From: Streptomyces sp. CB01580 | GTDB lineage: Bacteria; Actinomycetota; Actinomycetes; Streptomycetales; Streptomycetaceae | DNA: 64,000 nucleotides | Reading direction: 5' to 3' | Assembly (NCBI RefSeq): GCF_001905795.1 | Contig: NZ_LIXJ01000019.1 | Coordinates: forward strand, 1 to 64,000 | In this document: positions 54,009 to 62,409 of the stretch, piece by piece | Position numbering within the stretch: position 1 is the stretch's first letter | Layout: each line of letters starts with the position of its first letter | Program-made: the position numbers and the translations under genes | Notes under the pieces: generated by a model | The model's database searches: none | The model's input: only the letters and a program-made list of their open reading frames with translations | What the model was told of the DNA's origin: nothing

Positions 54009-54112
54009 TCCGTCCCCTCGTTCCCGGCCCCTCGGCCCTCGTCCCTTCGGCCCTGCCCTCGTCCCCGGTCCCTCGTCTCCCGCCCCTTCGGCCCTGCCCT
54101 CTTCCCCACCCC
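54009..54112. repeat. pyrimidine-rich tract before the SURF1 gene
   Basis: About 100 bp in which the plus strand is almost free of A and rich in C/T. The 18-mer CCCTTCGGCCCTGCCCTC occurs twice (54043-54060, 54084-54101). The strand asymmetry is unlike the surrounding genes. No gene is present. Confidence 0.6.
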
Positions 54113-54127
54113 TGCGCGTTGCGCCCC

Positions 54128-54967
54128 ATGACGCAGTTGTACGGTCGTGGGGTGTACCGCTTCCTGTTGACCCGGCAGTGGCTGCTCCTCGCCCTCCTCG
54201 TCCTCGTCCTGATTCCCACGATGGTCGAGCTGGGCTTCTGGCAGCTGCACCGGCACGAGCACAGGGTCGCGCAGAACTCCCTGATCTCGCGCAACCTCAA
54301 GGCGGCCCCCGTTCCGGTCGCCTCGCTCACCTCGCCGGGGCACACGGTCCCGCGTTCCGACTACTGGCGCACGGTGACGGCCACCGGCACGTACGACACC
54401 GCGCACCAGGTGGTCGTGCGCCGCAGGACCTCCACCGAGGACCGGGTCGGCGTCCATGTGCTGACCCCGTTCGACCTCAAGGGCGGCGGGACGGTCCTGG
54501 TCAACCGCGGCTGGGTGCCCGCCGCCGCCAGCCAGCGCGCCTTCCCCGAGGTCCCGCCCCCGCCGCGGGGCGAGGTGACCGTCACCGGACGGCTCAAGGC
54601 CGACGAGACGACGAGCACCAGCGGCATCAAGGACATCTCGGACCTGCCCGACCGCCAGGTGATGCTGATCAACAGCTCCCAGGAGGCCGAGCGGCTGTCC
54701 CGGCCGGTGCTCGGCGGCTACATCGAGCAGATCTCGCCCGAGCCGTCCGGCGGCTCCCCGGAACTGATCGCGGCCCCCGACGACAGCTCGATCGGCCCGC
54801 ACATGGCGTACGCCGTGCAGTGGTGGCTGTTCGCCGCCGCCGTCCCGGTCGGTTTCGTGATCCTCGCCCGCCGGGAGAAGCTCGACCGGGCCACGGCCGC
54901 GGCGGCCCAGGCCGCCGAGGAGCGGTCGGCGTCCGAACCGGAGCGGACGGAACCCGCCACGGCCTGA
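54128..54967 (+). CDS. SURF1 family cytochrome oxidase biogenesis protein
   Basis: 279 residues. An N-terminal membrane helix (WLLLALLVLVLIPTMVELGF) leads into the SURF1 mark FWQLHRHEHR, and a periplasm-facing domain (YWRTVTATGTYD; VLTPFDLKGGGTVLVNRGWVP) precedes a second helix near the C-terminus (MAYAVQWWLFAAAVPVGFVI). SURF1 helps assemble the haem a3 site of cytochrome c oxidase. The start is uncertain: ATG 54128 is reported, but GTG 54152 (reading MYRFLLTRQW) matches the usual family start. A terminator hairpin begins at the stop. Confidence 0.92.
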   Translation: MTQLYGRGVYRFLLTRQWLLLALLVLVLIPTMVELGFWQLHRHEHRVAQNSLISRNLKAAPVPVASLTSPGHTVPRSDYWRTVTATGTYDTAHQVVVRRRTSTEDRVGVHVLTPFDLKGGGTVLVNRGWVPAAASQRAFPEVPPPPRGEVTVTGRLKADETTSTSGIKDISDLPDRQVMLINSSQEAERLSRPVLGGYIEQISPEPSGGSPELIAAPDDSSIGPHMAYAVQWWLFAAAVPVGFVILARREKLDRATAAAAQAAEERSASEPERTEPATA

Positions 54968-54995
54968 CGCCCGGGTCCGGCCCGGACCCGGGCGT
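54967..54995. terminator. terminator at the end of the SURF1 gene
   Basis: ACGCCCGGGTCCGG (54967-54980) and CCGGACCCGGGCGT (54982-54995) are perfect complements almost without a loop, so the tip must open by a few bases. It overlaps the stop codon. Confidence 0.7.
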
Positions 54996-55070
54996 CGCCG
55001 GTGGGCGGCGGAGCGTCGCTCGTGGGGTGCGACTGCTTAACAGGGCCTATGTTCGGGAACACGCCAGAAC

Positions 55071-56885
55071 GTGACCCCACGCATCGAGGACTACGCCCTG
55101 ATCGGCGATCTGCAGACGGCCGCCCTGGTCGGCAGGAACGGTTCCGTCGACTGGCTCTGCCTGCCCCGCTTCGACTCGGGCGCCTGTTTCGCGGCCCTGC
55201 TCGGCGACGAGGAGAACGGCCACTGGCGGATCGCGCCGCAGGGCGGCGACGTCTGTACCCGACGCGGCTACGCGGGTGAGTCCCTCGTCCTGGAGACGTT
55301 CTGGGAGACCCGTACCGGCACGGTCAAGGTCATCGACTTCATGCCGCAGCGCGACCAGGAGCCCGAGGTCATGCGGATCATCGAAGGCATCAGCGGCAGG
55401 GTCGAGATGAGTTCCGTGATCCGGCTGCGCTTCGACTTCGGCTCGGTCGTGCCGTGGATGCGCCGCTCGCAGGGGCACCGGGTGGCGGTCGCCGGACCCG
55501 ACTCGGCCTGGCTGCGCAGCGAGCCGCCGGTCAAGACCTGGGGCCAGCAGTTCTCCACCTGTTCGTCGTTCACCGTCGCCGCGGGTGAACGGGTCGCGTT
55601 CGTGCTGACCTGGCACCCCTCGCACTCCCCGCGCCCCGACCTCGTCGACCCGTTCGAGGCGCTGGAGAACACCCTCGCCGACTGGACCGAGTGGTCGGCC
55701 ACCTGCCGGTACCGGGGCCCGTACCGGGAGGCGGTGATCCGCTCGCTGATCACGCTGAAGGCACTCACCTACGGTCCGACGGGCGGCATCGTGGCGGCAC
55801 CCACCACCTCGCTGCCCGAGGAGATCGGCGGCGTACGGAACTGGGACTACCGCTTCTGCTGGCTGCGCGATTCCACGCTGACCCTCGGCGCCCTCATCTC
55901 GGCCGGATATCTGGAGGAGGCCGCGGCCTGGCGGGACTGGCTGCTTCGGGCCGTCGCCGGTGACCCCGCCGACCTCCAGATCATGTACGGCCTGTCGGGC
56001 GAGCGCCGGTTGCCCGAGGCGGAGCTGCCGTGGCTGCGCGGGTACGAGAACTCCGCTCCGGTACGGATCGGCAACGCCGCCGTCCGCCAGCGCCAGCTCG
56101 ACGTGTACGGCGAGGTCATCGACTCGCTGCGGCTCGCCCGCGAGGCCGGTCTGGACGACCAGCCGCACGCCTGGAGCCTCCAGCTGAGCCTGCTCGGCTT
56201 CCTGGAGTCCACCTGGCGCGAGCCGGACGAGGGGCTGTGGGAGATCCGCGGGCAGCGCCGCCACTTCGTGCACTCCAAGGTCATGGCCTGGGTCGCCGCC
56301 GACCGTGCCGTGCACACCCTGGAGAAGAACCCGGCACTGGCCGGGGACGCGAACCGGTGGCGGGCGATGCGGGACGCCGTGCACCGGGAGGTGTGCGAGA
56401 AGGGCTTCGACCCGGTGCGCAACACCTTCACCCAGTCCTACGGCTCCCGGAACCTGGACGCCGCGACCCTGCTGATCCCCCGGACCGGCTTCCTGCCCCC
56501 GGACGACCCCCGGGTGATCGGCACGGTCGACGCGGTCCGGCGGGAGCTGGGCAGCGACTGCCTGGTCCGCCGCTACAGCACGGACGGGTCCTCGATCGAC
56601 GGGCTGCCCGGCCGTGAGGGGACGTTCCTGGCGTGCTCGTTCTGGCTGGCCGACGCCCTGACGATGACCGGGCGGGCCGAGGAGGCCAGGAACCTCTTCG
56701 AACGCCTGCTGAGGCTGCGCAACGACGTGGGGCTGCTCGCCGAGGAGTACGACACCGTCACGCATCGGCAGGTCGGCAACTTCCCGCAGGCGTTCAGCCA
56801 CATCGGGCTGGTGAGCACCGCCATGACCCTGGCCGGCGAGGATACGACGGAGACCGACACCCTGGGGCCCGACCAGGCAGGATAG
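55071..56885 (+). CDS. glycoside hydrolase family 15 protein (trehalase-like)
   Basis: 604 residues. An N-terminal beta-sandwich (IEDYALIGDLQTAALVGRNGSVDWLCLPRFDSGA) joins an (alpha/alpha)6 catalytic barrel: VRNWDYRFCWLRDSTLTLGAL with the general-acid region, LPWLRGYENSAPVRIGNAA, and GLLAEEYD with the likely catalytic base Glu. This group includes actinobacterial trehalases (as in mycobacteria) rather than glucoamylases. No signal peptide, so it is cytosolic. A GTG at 55071 is the start. The SDR gene follows after 5 bp. Confidence 0.93.
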   Translation: MTPRIEDYALIGDLQTAALVGRNGSVDWLCLPRFDSGACFAALLGDEENGHWRIAPQGGDVCTRRGYAGESLVLETFWETRTGTVKVIDFMPQRDQEPEVMRIIEGISGRVEMSSVIRLRFDFGSVVPWMRRSQGHRVAVAGPDSAWLRSEPPVKTWGQQFSTCSSFTVAAGERVAFVLTWHPSHSPRPDLVDPFEALENTLADWTEWSATCRYRGPYREAVIRSLITLKALTYGPTGGIVAAPTTSLPEEIGGVRNWDYRFCWLRDSTLTLGALISAGYLEEAAAWRDWLLRAVAGDPADLQIMYGLSGERRLPEAELPWLRGYENSAPVRIGNAAVRQRQLDVYGEVIDSLRLAREAGLDDQPHAWSLQLSLLGFLESTWREPDEGLWEIRGQRRHFVHSKVMAWVAADRAVHTLEKNPALAGDANRWRAMRDAVHREVCEKGFDPVRNTFTQSYGSRNLDAATLLIPRTGFLPPDDPRVIGTVDAVRRELGSDCLVRRYSTDGSSIDGLPGREGTFLACSFWLADALTMTGRAEEARNLFERLLRLRNDVGLLAEEYDTVTHRQVGNFPQAFSHIGLVSTAMTLAGEDTTETDTLGPDQAG

Positions 56886-56890
56886 GGCGC

Positions 56891-57646
56891 ATGGATCTTG
56901 GATTGAAGGACCGTGTGTACATCGTCACCGGCGCGAGCCGGGGGCTGGGCAACGCCACGGCGCGTGCCCTGGCCGAGGACGGCGCCCGGGTGATCATCAC
57001 CGGCCGGGACGAGAGGCGTGTCGAGGCGGCGACCGCGGAGCTGGGGCCGGACGCCGTCGGAGTCGTCGCCGACAACGCCGACCCGTCCTCGGCGCAGCGC
57101 CTGGTCGACGGCGCGCACGAACGGTTCGGGCGGCTGGACGGCATCCTCATCAGCGTGGGCGGCCCGGCGCCCGGCTTCGTCGCCGACAACACCGACGAGC
57201 AGTGGCGGTCGGCCTTCGAGTCGGTGTTCCTGGGGGCGGTCCGTCTCGCCAGGGCCGCGGCGGCCTCCCTCGGCGAGGGCGGTGTCATCGGCTTCGTGCT
57301 CTCCGGCTCCGTGCACGAGCCGATCGCCGGGCTGACGATCTCCAACGGGCTGCGCCCCGGCCTGGCCGGTTTCGCCAAGTCCCTGGCCGACGAGCTCGGG
57401 CCCCGGGGGATCCGGGTGGTGGGCGTGCTGCCGGGCCGGATCGACACCGACCGGGTCCGTGAACTCGACGCCCTGTCGGGTGACGCGGAGGCCGCCCGCG
57501 CCGCCGGCGCGGCGCTCATCCCGCTGCGCCGGTACGGGGCTCCGGAGGAGTTCGGCCGGACCGCGGCGTTCCTGCTCTCTCCCGCGGCGTCCTATCTGAC
57601 GGGGGTCATGCTGCCGGTCGACGGCGGCTTCCGGCACGGCTTCTGA
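56891..57646 (+). CDS. SDR-family oxidoreductase with non-canonical active site
   Basis: 251 residues. The Rossmann motif is normal (VTGASRGLGNATA, T13-G14 to G20) and the protein ends LPVDGGFRHGF like FabG. The usual YxxxK pair is absent: aligned to FabG's QANYAASKAGL, this protein reads TISNGLRPGL, with Ser/Asn in place of Tyr and Arg155 in place of Lys. NAG is replaced by SVGG. It belongs to the atypical SDR subgroup with SNxxR, whose reaction is unclear. It is coupled to the GH15 gene with a 5-bp gap. Confidence 0.9.
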   Translation: MDLGLKDRVYIVTGASRGLGNATARALAEDGARVIITGRDERRVEAATAELGPDAVGVVADNADPSSAQRLVDGAHERFGRLDGILISVGGPAPGFVADNTDEQWRSAFESVFLGAVRLARAAAASLGEGGVIGFVLSGSVHEPIAGLTISNGLRPGLAGFAKSLADELGPRGIRVVGVLPGRIDTDRVRELDALSGDAEAARAAGAALIPLRRYGAPEEFGRTAAFLLSPAASYLTGVMLPVDGGFRHGF

Positions 57647-57753
57647 CCCGGCGCGATTCCTGCCCCGGTCCGCCCGGACGGCGGCCCCCGGCACGGTTAC
57701 CGGACCGGTCCGTCCGGGCCCGGAGCCGACGGCAGCCACCACCGCCGCCACCG

Positions 57754-58341
57754 TCAGCTCACCCGCTCCGGGCGGTGTCCGACCGCCCCGAGCCGGACCT
57801 CGGCGGGCAGCGCGGCCAGCCCCGCGGAGTCCCGTGCGTGCGCCAGCGCCTCGTCGGTGAGCCGGCCGAGTGCCTCGTGCGGTGTCGCGTGCGGCTCCAG
57901 CAGCAGCCGCACCGTCGCACGCGGCGCGTCGCGGCGGCCGGTCAGCGCCACCCGGGCGCGGGCCACGCCGCCGAGGGCCGCCGCCTCGTCGGCGAGCGCC
58001 GTCTCCAGGGCCCGGCCCCGCAGCAGCGCCCCCTCGCCGTCGCCGCTGTCCACCAGCACCTCGGCGAGACGGGCGCGGCGCGCCTGGGCCAGCAGCCACC
58101 ACAGGGCGAGGACGACCGCGGCGGCGAGGGCCGCGATCACCGCGGGCCACCACCAGCCCTCGTCGCGCCGACGGACCCGGTCGGCGGCGCCGAGCAGCAC
58201 GTCGTCCCCGCCGTGCCAGGGCCACCAGGACGGCACGGACAGGCCGAGCCCGGCGGCGAGCACCGCGCCCCCGCCGCAGATCAGCAGGAGTCCGGCCAGG
58301 CCGAGCAGTACCCGGTTGACGGTCCTGAGCAACGGGCTCAC
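57754..58341 (-). CDS. amaP: alkaline shock response membrane anchor protein AmaP
   Basis: 195 residues. Two membrane helices (VNRVLLGLAGLLLICGGGAVL and WPAVIAALAAAVVLALWWLL) are followed by a soluble Asp23-like region (LETALADEAAALGGVARARVAL). AmaP anchors Asp23/Gls24 proteins to the membrane in Gram-positive bacteria. The GTG start at 58341 overlaps the stop of the upstream DUF6286 gene. It is the last gene of the five-gene Asp23 cluster. Confidence 0.88.
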   Translation of the reverse strand: MSPLLRTVNRVLLGLAGLLLICGGGAVLAAGLGLSVPSWWPWHGGDDVLLGAADRVRRRDEGWWWPAVIAALAAAVVLALWWLLAQARRARLAEVLVDSGDGEGALLRGRALETALADEAAALGGVARARVALTGRRDAPRATVRLLLEPHATPHEALGRLTDEALAHARDSAGLAALPAEVRLGAVGHRPERVS

Positions 58342-59033
58342 CCCTTCCTCGTGGGACGGCGGACGGACAGGCTCACGCGCGGCGCCCCGGCCAGTCCCAG
58401 TTCCCCGATGCCGGTGCCGATGACGGTGTCCAGGTCGGCCCGTACGTCGTCGAGGCCCCGGAAGTGCGACACCGCGCGCAGCCGGACCCGCCCGCGGCCC
58501 ACCCGGACCCGGGCCGACCGCACCCCGGACACCTCGAGGGCCCGGTCGCGCAGGACCAGGGCCGCCGCCGAACGGTCGATGCCGGCCCGTACACCGTGGC
58601 GGTCCCGGCGCATCGGCAACAAGCCTCGCAGCCCCGGGGACAGCGCGAGCACGAGCAGCCACAGACCGATCGCCACCGCGAACGCCGCACCGGTCAGCAC
58701 CCACAGGTCGTGCAGCGGCCGGTCCGCTAGTTCGCGGGCCAGCACCCGGCGCCATCGCATCGCGGGCCGGCCTGCCCGTACCGCCGCCACGTCGTAGAGC
58801 AGCAGACCCGTACCGCCGAGGACCACCAGGGCGAGCAGCGCCGCGGGGACGCGGCGCACCGACCAGAAGCGGCCGGCCCGGGCACCGCGCCGGTGCCGCG
58901 CGCGCACCGGGTCGTGCGTGGCCGACGAGGCGGACGCGCCTGACGGGTCAGGGGCGGGAACATCGCCCTGGTCGCCGGTACGGTCCTCGGGCGGGTGCCC
59001 GGTGCCGTACCGAGGGTCGGGGGGCCCGCTCAT
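58338..59033 (-). CDS. DUF6286 domain membrane protein of the Asp23 cluster
   Basis: 231 residues. A long polar Pro/Asp/Gly-rich N-terminus (about 1-65) precedes two helices (VPAALLALVVLGGTGLLLYD and LWVLTGAAFAVAIGLWLLVL) and a C-terminal Asp23-related domain (ALVLRDRALEVSGVRSARVRV). Start and stop overlap both neighbours (ATGA with the Asp23 gene upstream, GTGA with amaP downstream), so all are translationally coupled. Function unknown beyond the cluster. Confidence 0.85.
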   Translation of the reverse strand: MSGPPDPRYGTGHPPEDRTGDQGDVPAPDPSGASASSATHDPVRARHRRGARAGRFWSVRRVPAALLALVVLGGTGLLLYDVAAVRAGRPAMRWRRVLARELADRPLHDLWVLTGAAFAVAIGLWLLVLALSPGLRGLLPMRRDRHGVRAGIDRSAAALVLRDRALEVSGVRSARVRVGRGRVRLRAVSHFRGLDDVRADLDTVIGTGIGELGLAGAPRVSLSVRRPTRKG

Positions 59034-59389
59034 CGGACCCTCCCGCCCACCGCCGTCGGGTGCAGGCGCTCGACCCGCACGGCCACCTCCGGCACCTCCA
59101 TCCCGGCCAACGCGCTCACCCGCTCGGTGACGTGTCTGCGCACGCCGCCGCACTGGCGGCCGATGTCCGTGGGGTACGCGAGTTCCAGGCCGATCCGGAC
59201 CCGGGCGACGCCCCGGCGCACCGTGACCGTGGCACGCGGCGGGGCGCCCTGCTCCGGTGGCTCGTCGATCGCTTCTCTCGCCGCCTGCGCGGCGATCTTC
59301 GCGACCACCCGGTCGGCGATCCTGGTCTCTCCGCGCTCACCTGCGGCGACCCGGCCGCCCGCCCCCGACGGCACCGTCAACGCCGTCAC
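59030..59389 (-). CDS. Asp23/Gls24 family protein (second copy, short)
   Basis: 119 residues. The Asp23 pattern is RGETRIADRVVAKIAAQAAREA, followed by VTVRRGVARVRIGLELAYPTDIG and VTERVSALAGMEVPEVAVRVERL. Asp23 proteins form membrane-associated layers in response to envelope stress. It starts at a GTG whose last bases overlap the stop of the small membrane-protein gene upstream and ends in an ATGA overlap with the DUF6286 gene. Confidence 0.9.
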   Translation of the reverse strand: MTALTVPSGAGGRVAAGERGETRIADRVVAKIAAQAAREAIDEPPEQGAPPRATVTVRRGVARVRIGLELAYPTDIGRQCGGVRRHVTERVSALAGMEVPEVAVRVERLHPTAVGGRVR

Positions 59390-59577
59390 CGCCGTCGGTC
59401 TCCGCGCTCGCGACCCCGGAGGAAGTCACCGGGCGCCAGGTCGCCCTCCAGGAGCCGGCCGATGACGAACCCGACCGCTCCCAGGGCCGCCACCAGCAAG
59501 AACGCCCCGAATCCGCCGAAGTATCCGGCGAATGCGAGTACCATGCCGGCCACCATGCCGACCATCGCCATGCTCAT
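59386..59577 (-). CDS. small membrane protein of the Asp23 cluster (DUF2273-like)
   Basis: 63 residues with two closely spaced helices (VGMVAGMVLAFAGYFGGFGA and LLVAALGAVGFVIGRLLEG) and a basic tail (RGRERGDRRR). Position, size and topology match the DUF2273-type small proteins found between Asp23 and AmaP genes in Gram-positive bacteria. Assignment rests mostly on context. Confidence 0.78.
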   Translation of the reverse strand: MSMAMVGMVAGMVLAFAGYFGGFGAFLLVAALGAVGFVIGRLLEGDLAPGDFLRGRERGDRRR

Positions 59578-59640
59578 CGTGCGCTCCTCAACTGTCTCGG
59601 TGACCGCCCGGGCCTCTGCGCGGACTCTCCGCCCGGAGGT

Positions 59641-60111
59641 CTATTGGAGGCGTGGCTCGGGCTGCTCGTCGTCGGGTTCGTCGGGCAGCTTCACGTCGCT
59701 CACGGCGATGTTGACCTCGACGACCTCCAGGCCGGTCATCCGCTCGACCGCGGCGATGACGTTCTCCCGCACGTCGCGGGCGACATCGGCGATCGCCACC
59801 CCGTAGTCGACGACGATCTCCAGGTCGAGCGCGGTCTGCGACTCGCCCACCTCCGCCTTCACTCCACGGGTGACGGACCTGCCGCCGCCCGGTACCCGGT
59901 CGCGCACCGCCCCGATCGTGCGCGAGAGCCCGCTGCCCGTCGCATGGACACCGGCCACGTCCCGCGCCGCCATGCCCGCGATCTTCTCGACGACGCCGTC
60001 CGCGATGGTCGTGCGCCCACGGGTGGCGGGGTCTCCCCCGCCGCGCTTGATGAGCGTGCCCGGTTCCTCGTCGGGGTTCCCGTGACGGACCCGTTGTGTG
60101 GTGTCGGTCAT
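59641..60111 (-). CDS. Asp23/Gls24 family protein (first gene of the cluster)
   Basis: 156 residues. A polar N-terminus with RGGGDPATRGRTTIADGVVEK leads to the Asp23 core: KIAGMAARDVAGVHATGSG, VGESQTALDLEIVVDYGVA and VIAAVERMTGLEVVEVNIAVSDVKL. GGAAG lies just before the ATG at 60111. A 63-bp gap separates it from the overlapping downstream genes. It is divergent from the P10-type gene, with 93 bp between starts. Confidence 0.93.
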   Translation of the reverse strand: MTDTTQRVRHGNPDEEPGTLIKRGGGDPATRGRTTIADGVVEKIAGMAARDVAGVHATGSGLSRTIGAVRDRVPGGGRSVTRGVKAEVGESQTALDLEIVVDYGVAIADVARDVRENVIAAVERMTGLEVVEVNIAVSDVKLPDEPDDEQPEPRLQ

Positions 60112-60204
60112 CGCCACTCTTCCTTTCGGGGGCAGATTGGACCTCTTTGCCCACATTAGGTGCGCTTGCTCCGTCTCGCGCCGCGGATACGGCAGTCTGG
60201 GCCG

Positions 60205-60939
60205 ATGACGACGACCGATGGGCCGCACGGGGACGACACATGGGCGGCGACGATCCGGCGGCGGACCCGCCTGGGGCGGCTGCTTCCGCTGGGTGACCCG
60301 GAGGACGGCGCCTGGATCGCGGAGCGGGCGGCGGTCGCGGTGCTGCGGGAGGCGGCGAGCGGGCCGGGGACCGGGTCCATGCCCATGCCGGTGCTCCGGA
60401 AGCTGAGGGTCCGTTCGGCCGATCCGCGCCCGGTGTCGAAGGGGCGGGTGCAGCCGCCGCCGAGTGCGTTACCGCCGGGCCCGCTGCGGATGGAGGCGAC
60501 CATGGCGGCGTTCTCCGGCCCGCCGCTGCCCGCCGCGGCGGAGGCACTGCGCACGGCGCTGCTCTCGGCGGCCGACCGGCACCTGGGCCTGGTCGTGTCC
60601 GGGGTGGACCTGCGGGTGACGGAACTGCTGGACGCGCCGCCCGCGCCACGCGTGACCGCGGCGGTCGGGGCGGACGAGGTGTGTCCGGCGCAGGCGGAGG
60701 GGGAGGTGGCGGCCGTCGCCGCGGGCGTGCCCGGTGTGGCGACGCTGACCGGGGTACTGGGCGAGGCCGTCCACACGACACCCGGGCGGGTACGGATCGA
60801 GTTCGCGACGGAGCGGGGGCACAGGGCGCTCGACGTGGCGCGTGCGGTGCGGGGCGCGGTGGCGGACGCCGTGCCCAACCGGCCCTCGGTGACCGTACTG
60901 GTCACGGCGGTGGTGACGGCCACGCCCACCGACCCGTGA
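60205..60939 (+). CDS. Asp23-associated hypothetical protein (annotated P10-family in relatives)
   Basis: 244 residues, no membrane segment. The C-terminal half contains two Asp23-like alpha/beta segments (VSGVDLRVTELLDAPP; TTPGRVRIEFATERGHRALDVARAVRGAV). I recall relatives in Streptomyces carrying the misleading name nucleopolyhedrovirus P10 family protein. Divergent location next to the Asp23 cluster suggests it belongs to the same system. ATG at 60205 chosen. Confidence 0.75.
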   Translation: MTTTDGPHGDDTWAATIRRRTRLGRLLPLGDPEDGAWIAERAAVAVLREAASGPGTGSMPMPVLRKLRVRSADPRPVSKGRVQPPPSALPPGPLRMEATMAAFSGPPLPAAAEALRTALLSAADRHLGLVVSGVDLRVTELLDAPPAPRVTAAVGADEVCPAQAEGEVAAVAAGVPGVATLTGVLGEAVHTTPGRVRIEFATERGHRALDVARAVRGAVADAVPNRPSVTVLVTAVVTATPTDP

Positions 60940-61068
60940 CGGCCCGGCACGTGACGCTCCGACTCGCGATGGTCCGTGAACCGCTCGCGGACGGCTCACG
61001 CGCCGCGGCCGTCAACGCATCCGGACGAGCCGCAGGACCCGGCCCGCCCGGAACGCGTACGCCGACGG

Positions 61069-61860
61069 TCAGTCGGTGATGCCCGCCAGGTCGCGCAGGC
61101 GGCGGCCCTGCGCGGCACGTTCGGCGGCGCGCTGCTCCTCGTAGCCGCGGGAGACGGCACCACCCAGCAGCGTCTTGGTCTCCACCACCGCGTCGCGCGG
61201 GGCGGCCAGCAGCGCGGCGGCCAGGTCACGGGCCGCGGCGTCCAGCTCGCCGACGGGCACCACCAGATTGGCCAGGCCGGTGCGCTCGGCCTCCTCGGCG
61301 TGCACGAAGCGGCCCGTGGCGCAGATCTCCAGCGCGCGGGCATACCCCACCAGATGCACCAGGGGGTGGGTGCCCGTGAGATCGGGGACCAGGCCCAGAC
61401 TGGTCTCGCGCATGGCGAACTGCACGTCCTGCGCGACGATCCGCAGATCGCAGGCGAGGGCGAGCTGGAATCCGGCACCGATCGCGTGCCCCTGGACCGC
61501 CGCGACGGACACGATGTCGTTGCGGCGCCACCAGGTGAACGCCTCCTGGTACTCGGCGATGGTCGCGTCGAGCTCGGCGTCCGTGCCGCGCGCCATGTCG
61601 AAGAAGGACGGCTCGCCCTCGAACCCCTCGGGGGTGAACGCCTGACGGTCGAGGCCCGCGGAGAAGGACTTGCCCTCGCCGCGGAGCACGACGACCCGCA
61701 CCGTGCCGGGCAGCGCCCGTCCGGCCTCCGTCAACGCCCGCCACAGAGCGGGAGACTGGGCGTTGCGCTTGGCCGGATTGGTGAGGGTCACCGTGGCGAC
61801 CGCGTCGTCGACGGTGAGTCGTACGCCGTCCTTGTCGAGCACGGAGTCGAGCGAGGTCAT
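61069..61860 (-). CDS. enoyl-CoA hydratase/isomerase family protein
   Basis: 263 residues, crotonase fold: VATVTLTNPAKRNAQSPALWRAL, GEGKSFSAGLDRQAF (first oxyanion-hole block), VAAVQGHAIGAGFQLALACDLRIVA (second block) and ETSLGLVPDLTGTHPLVHLVGYARALE. A Glu in the ETSLGL segment is where one hydratase catalytic Glu is expected, but the other is not clear, so the precise reaction is open. It has its own leader with an inverted repeat. Confidence 0.92.
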   Translation of the reverse strand: MTSLDSVLDKDGVRLTVDDAVATVTLTNPAKRNAQSPALWRALTEAGRALPGTVRVVVLRGEGKSFSAGLDRQAFTPEGFEGEPSFFDMARGTDAELDATIAEYQEAFTWWRRNDIVSVAAVQGHAIGAGFQLALACDLRIVAQDVQFAMRETSLGLVPDLTGTHPLVHLVGYARALEICATGRFVHAEEAERTGLANLVVPVGELDAAARDLAAALLAAPRDAVVETKTLLGGAVSRGYEEQRAAERAAQGRRLRDLAGITD

Positions 61861-62187
61861 GGGGGCCTCCGGATCGGTCAGTCAGCTTGCCGAGCAGCAT
61901 GCCGAGCTAAGTGACTGAACAGTAACCACCCGATCGACATCACGATCGACCGGGTGGCCACCGCCGAAGCCGGTGAACCCCGGGGCAGGTCCTAACGGCC
62001 TGCCCCGATCCGTGAAGCCCCTCAGAGCCTGTCGGGTGACCCCTGACCGGGCGGCCACGCCGTGGCACGCACGCTTCCGGCGTTGCCGAAATGCCCTGTC
62101 AGCTCCACCGCAAGAGCATCCCGACGCCTTGGAATCGCACGCACCATGCCGCGCCCGCTTTCCGGTCGGAGGTCACACGACAGGCGC
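61861..62187. promoter_or_regulatory. promoter region of enoyl-CoA hydratase with inverted repeats
   Basis: TCAGTCA (61878-61884) and TGACTGA (61912-61918) form an inverted pair enclosing two direct TGCCGAG copies, just before the hydratase start: a possible operator. CGGGGCAGG/CCTGCCCCG (61981-61989/61999-62007) is a hairpin suited to terminating the helix-turn-helix gene from the right. The remaining ~180 bp shows nothing recognisable. Confidence 0.5.
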
Positions 62188-62409
62188 TCAGGCCGCGGTG
62201 GCCTTCTTGCCTCGTGTCGCCCCGCCGCGTCCGCGCAGCGTGACTCCGGACTCGCTGAGCATCCGGTGGACGAATCCGTAGGAGCGGCCGGTCTCTTCGG
62301 CCAACGCCCGGATGCTCGCACCGGAGTCGTACTTCTTCTTCAGGTCTGCCGCGAGCTTGTCGCGCGCGGCGCCGGTCACCCGGCTGCCCTTCTTCAGAGT
62401 CTCGGCCAC
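62188..62409 (-). CDS. small helix-turn-helix DNA-binding protein
   Basis: 73 residues. A basic N-terminus (ETLKKGSRVTGAARDKLAAD) and one clear helix-turn-helix (SGASIRALAEETGRSYGFVHRML), then a Gly/Arg/Lys tail (LRGRGGATRGKKATAA) that could bind DNA non-specifically. I recall near-identical proteins across Streptomyces chromosomes, so it is a core gene despite its size. A GTG at 62409 with AGGAGG upstream defines the start. Targets unknown. Confidence 0.9.
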   Translation of the reverse strand: MAETLKKGSRVTGAARDKLAADLKKKYDSGASIRALAEETGRSYGFVHRMLSESGVTLRGRGGATRGKKATAA

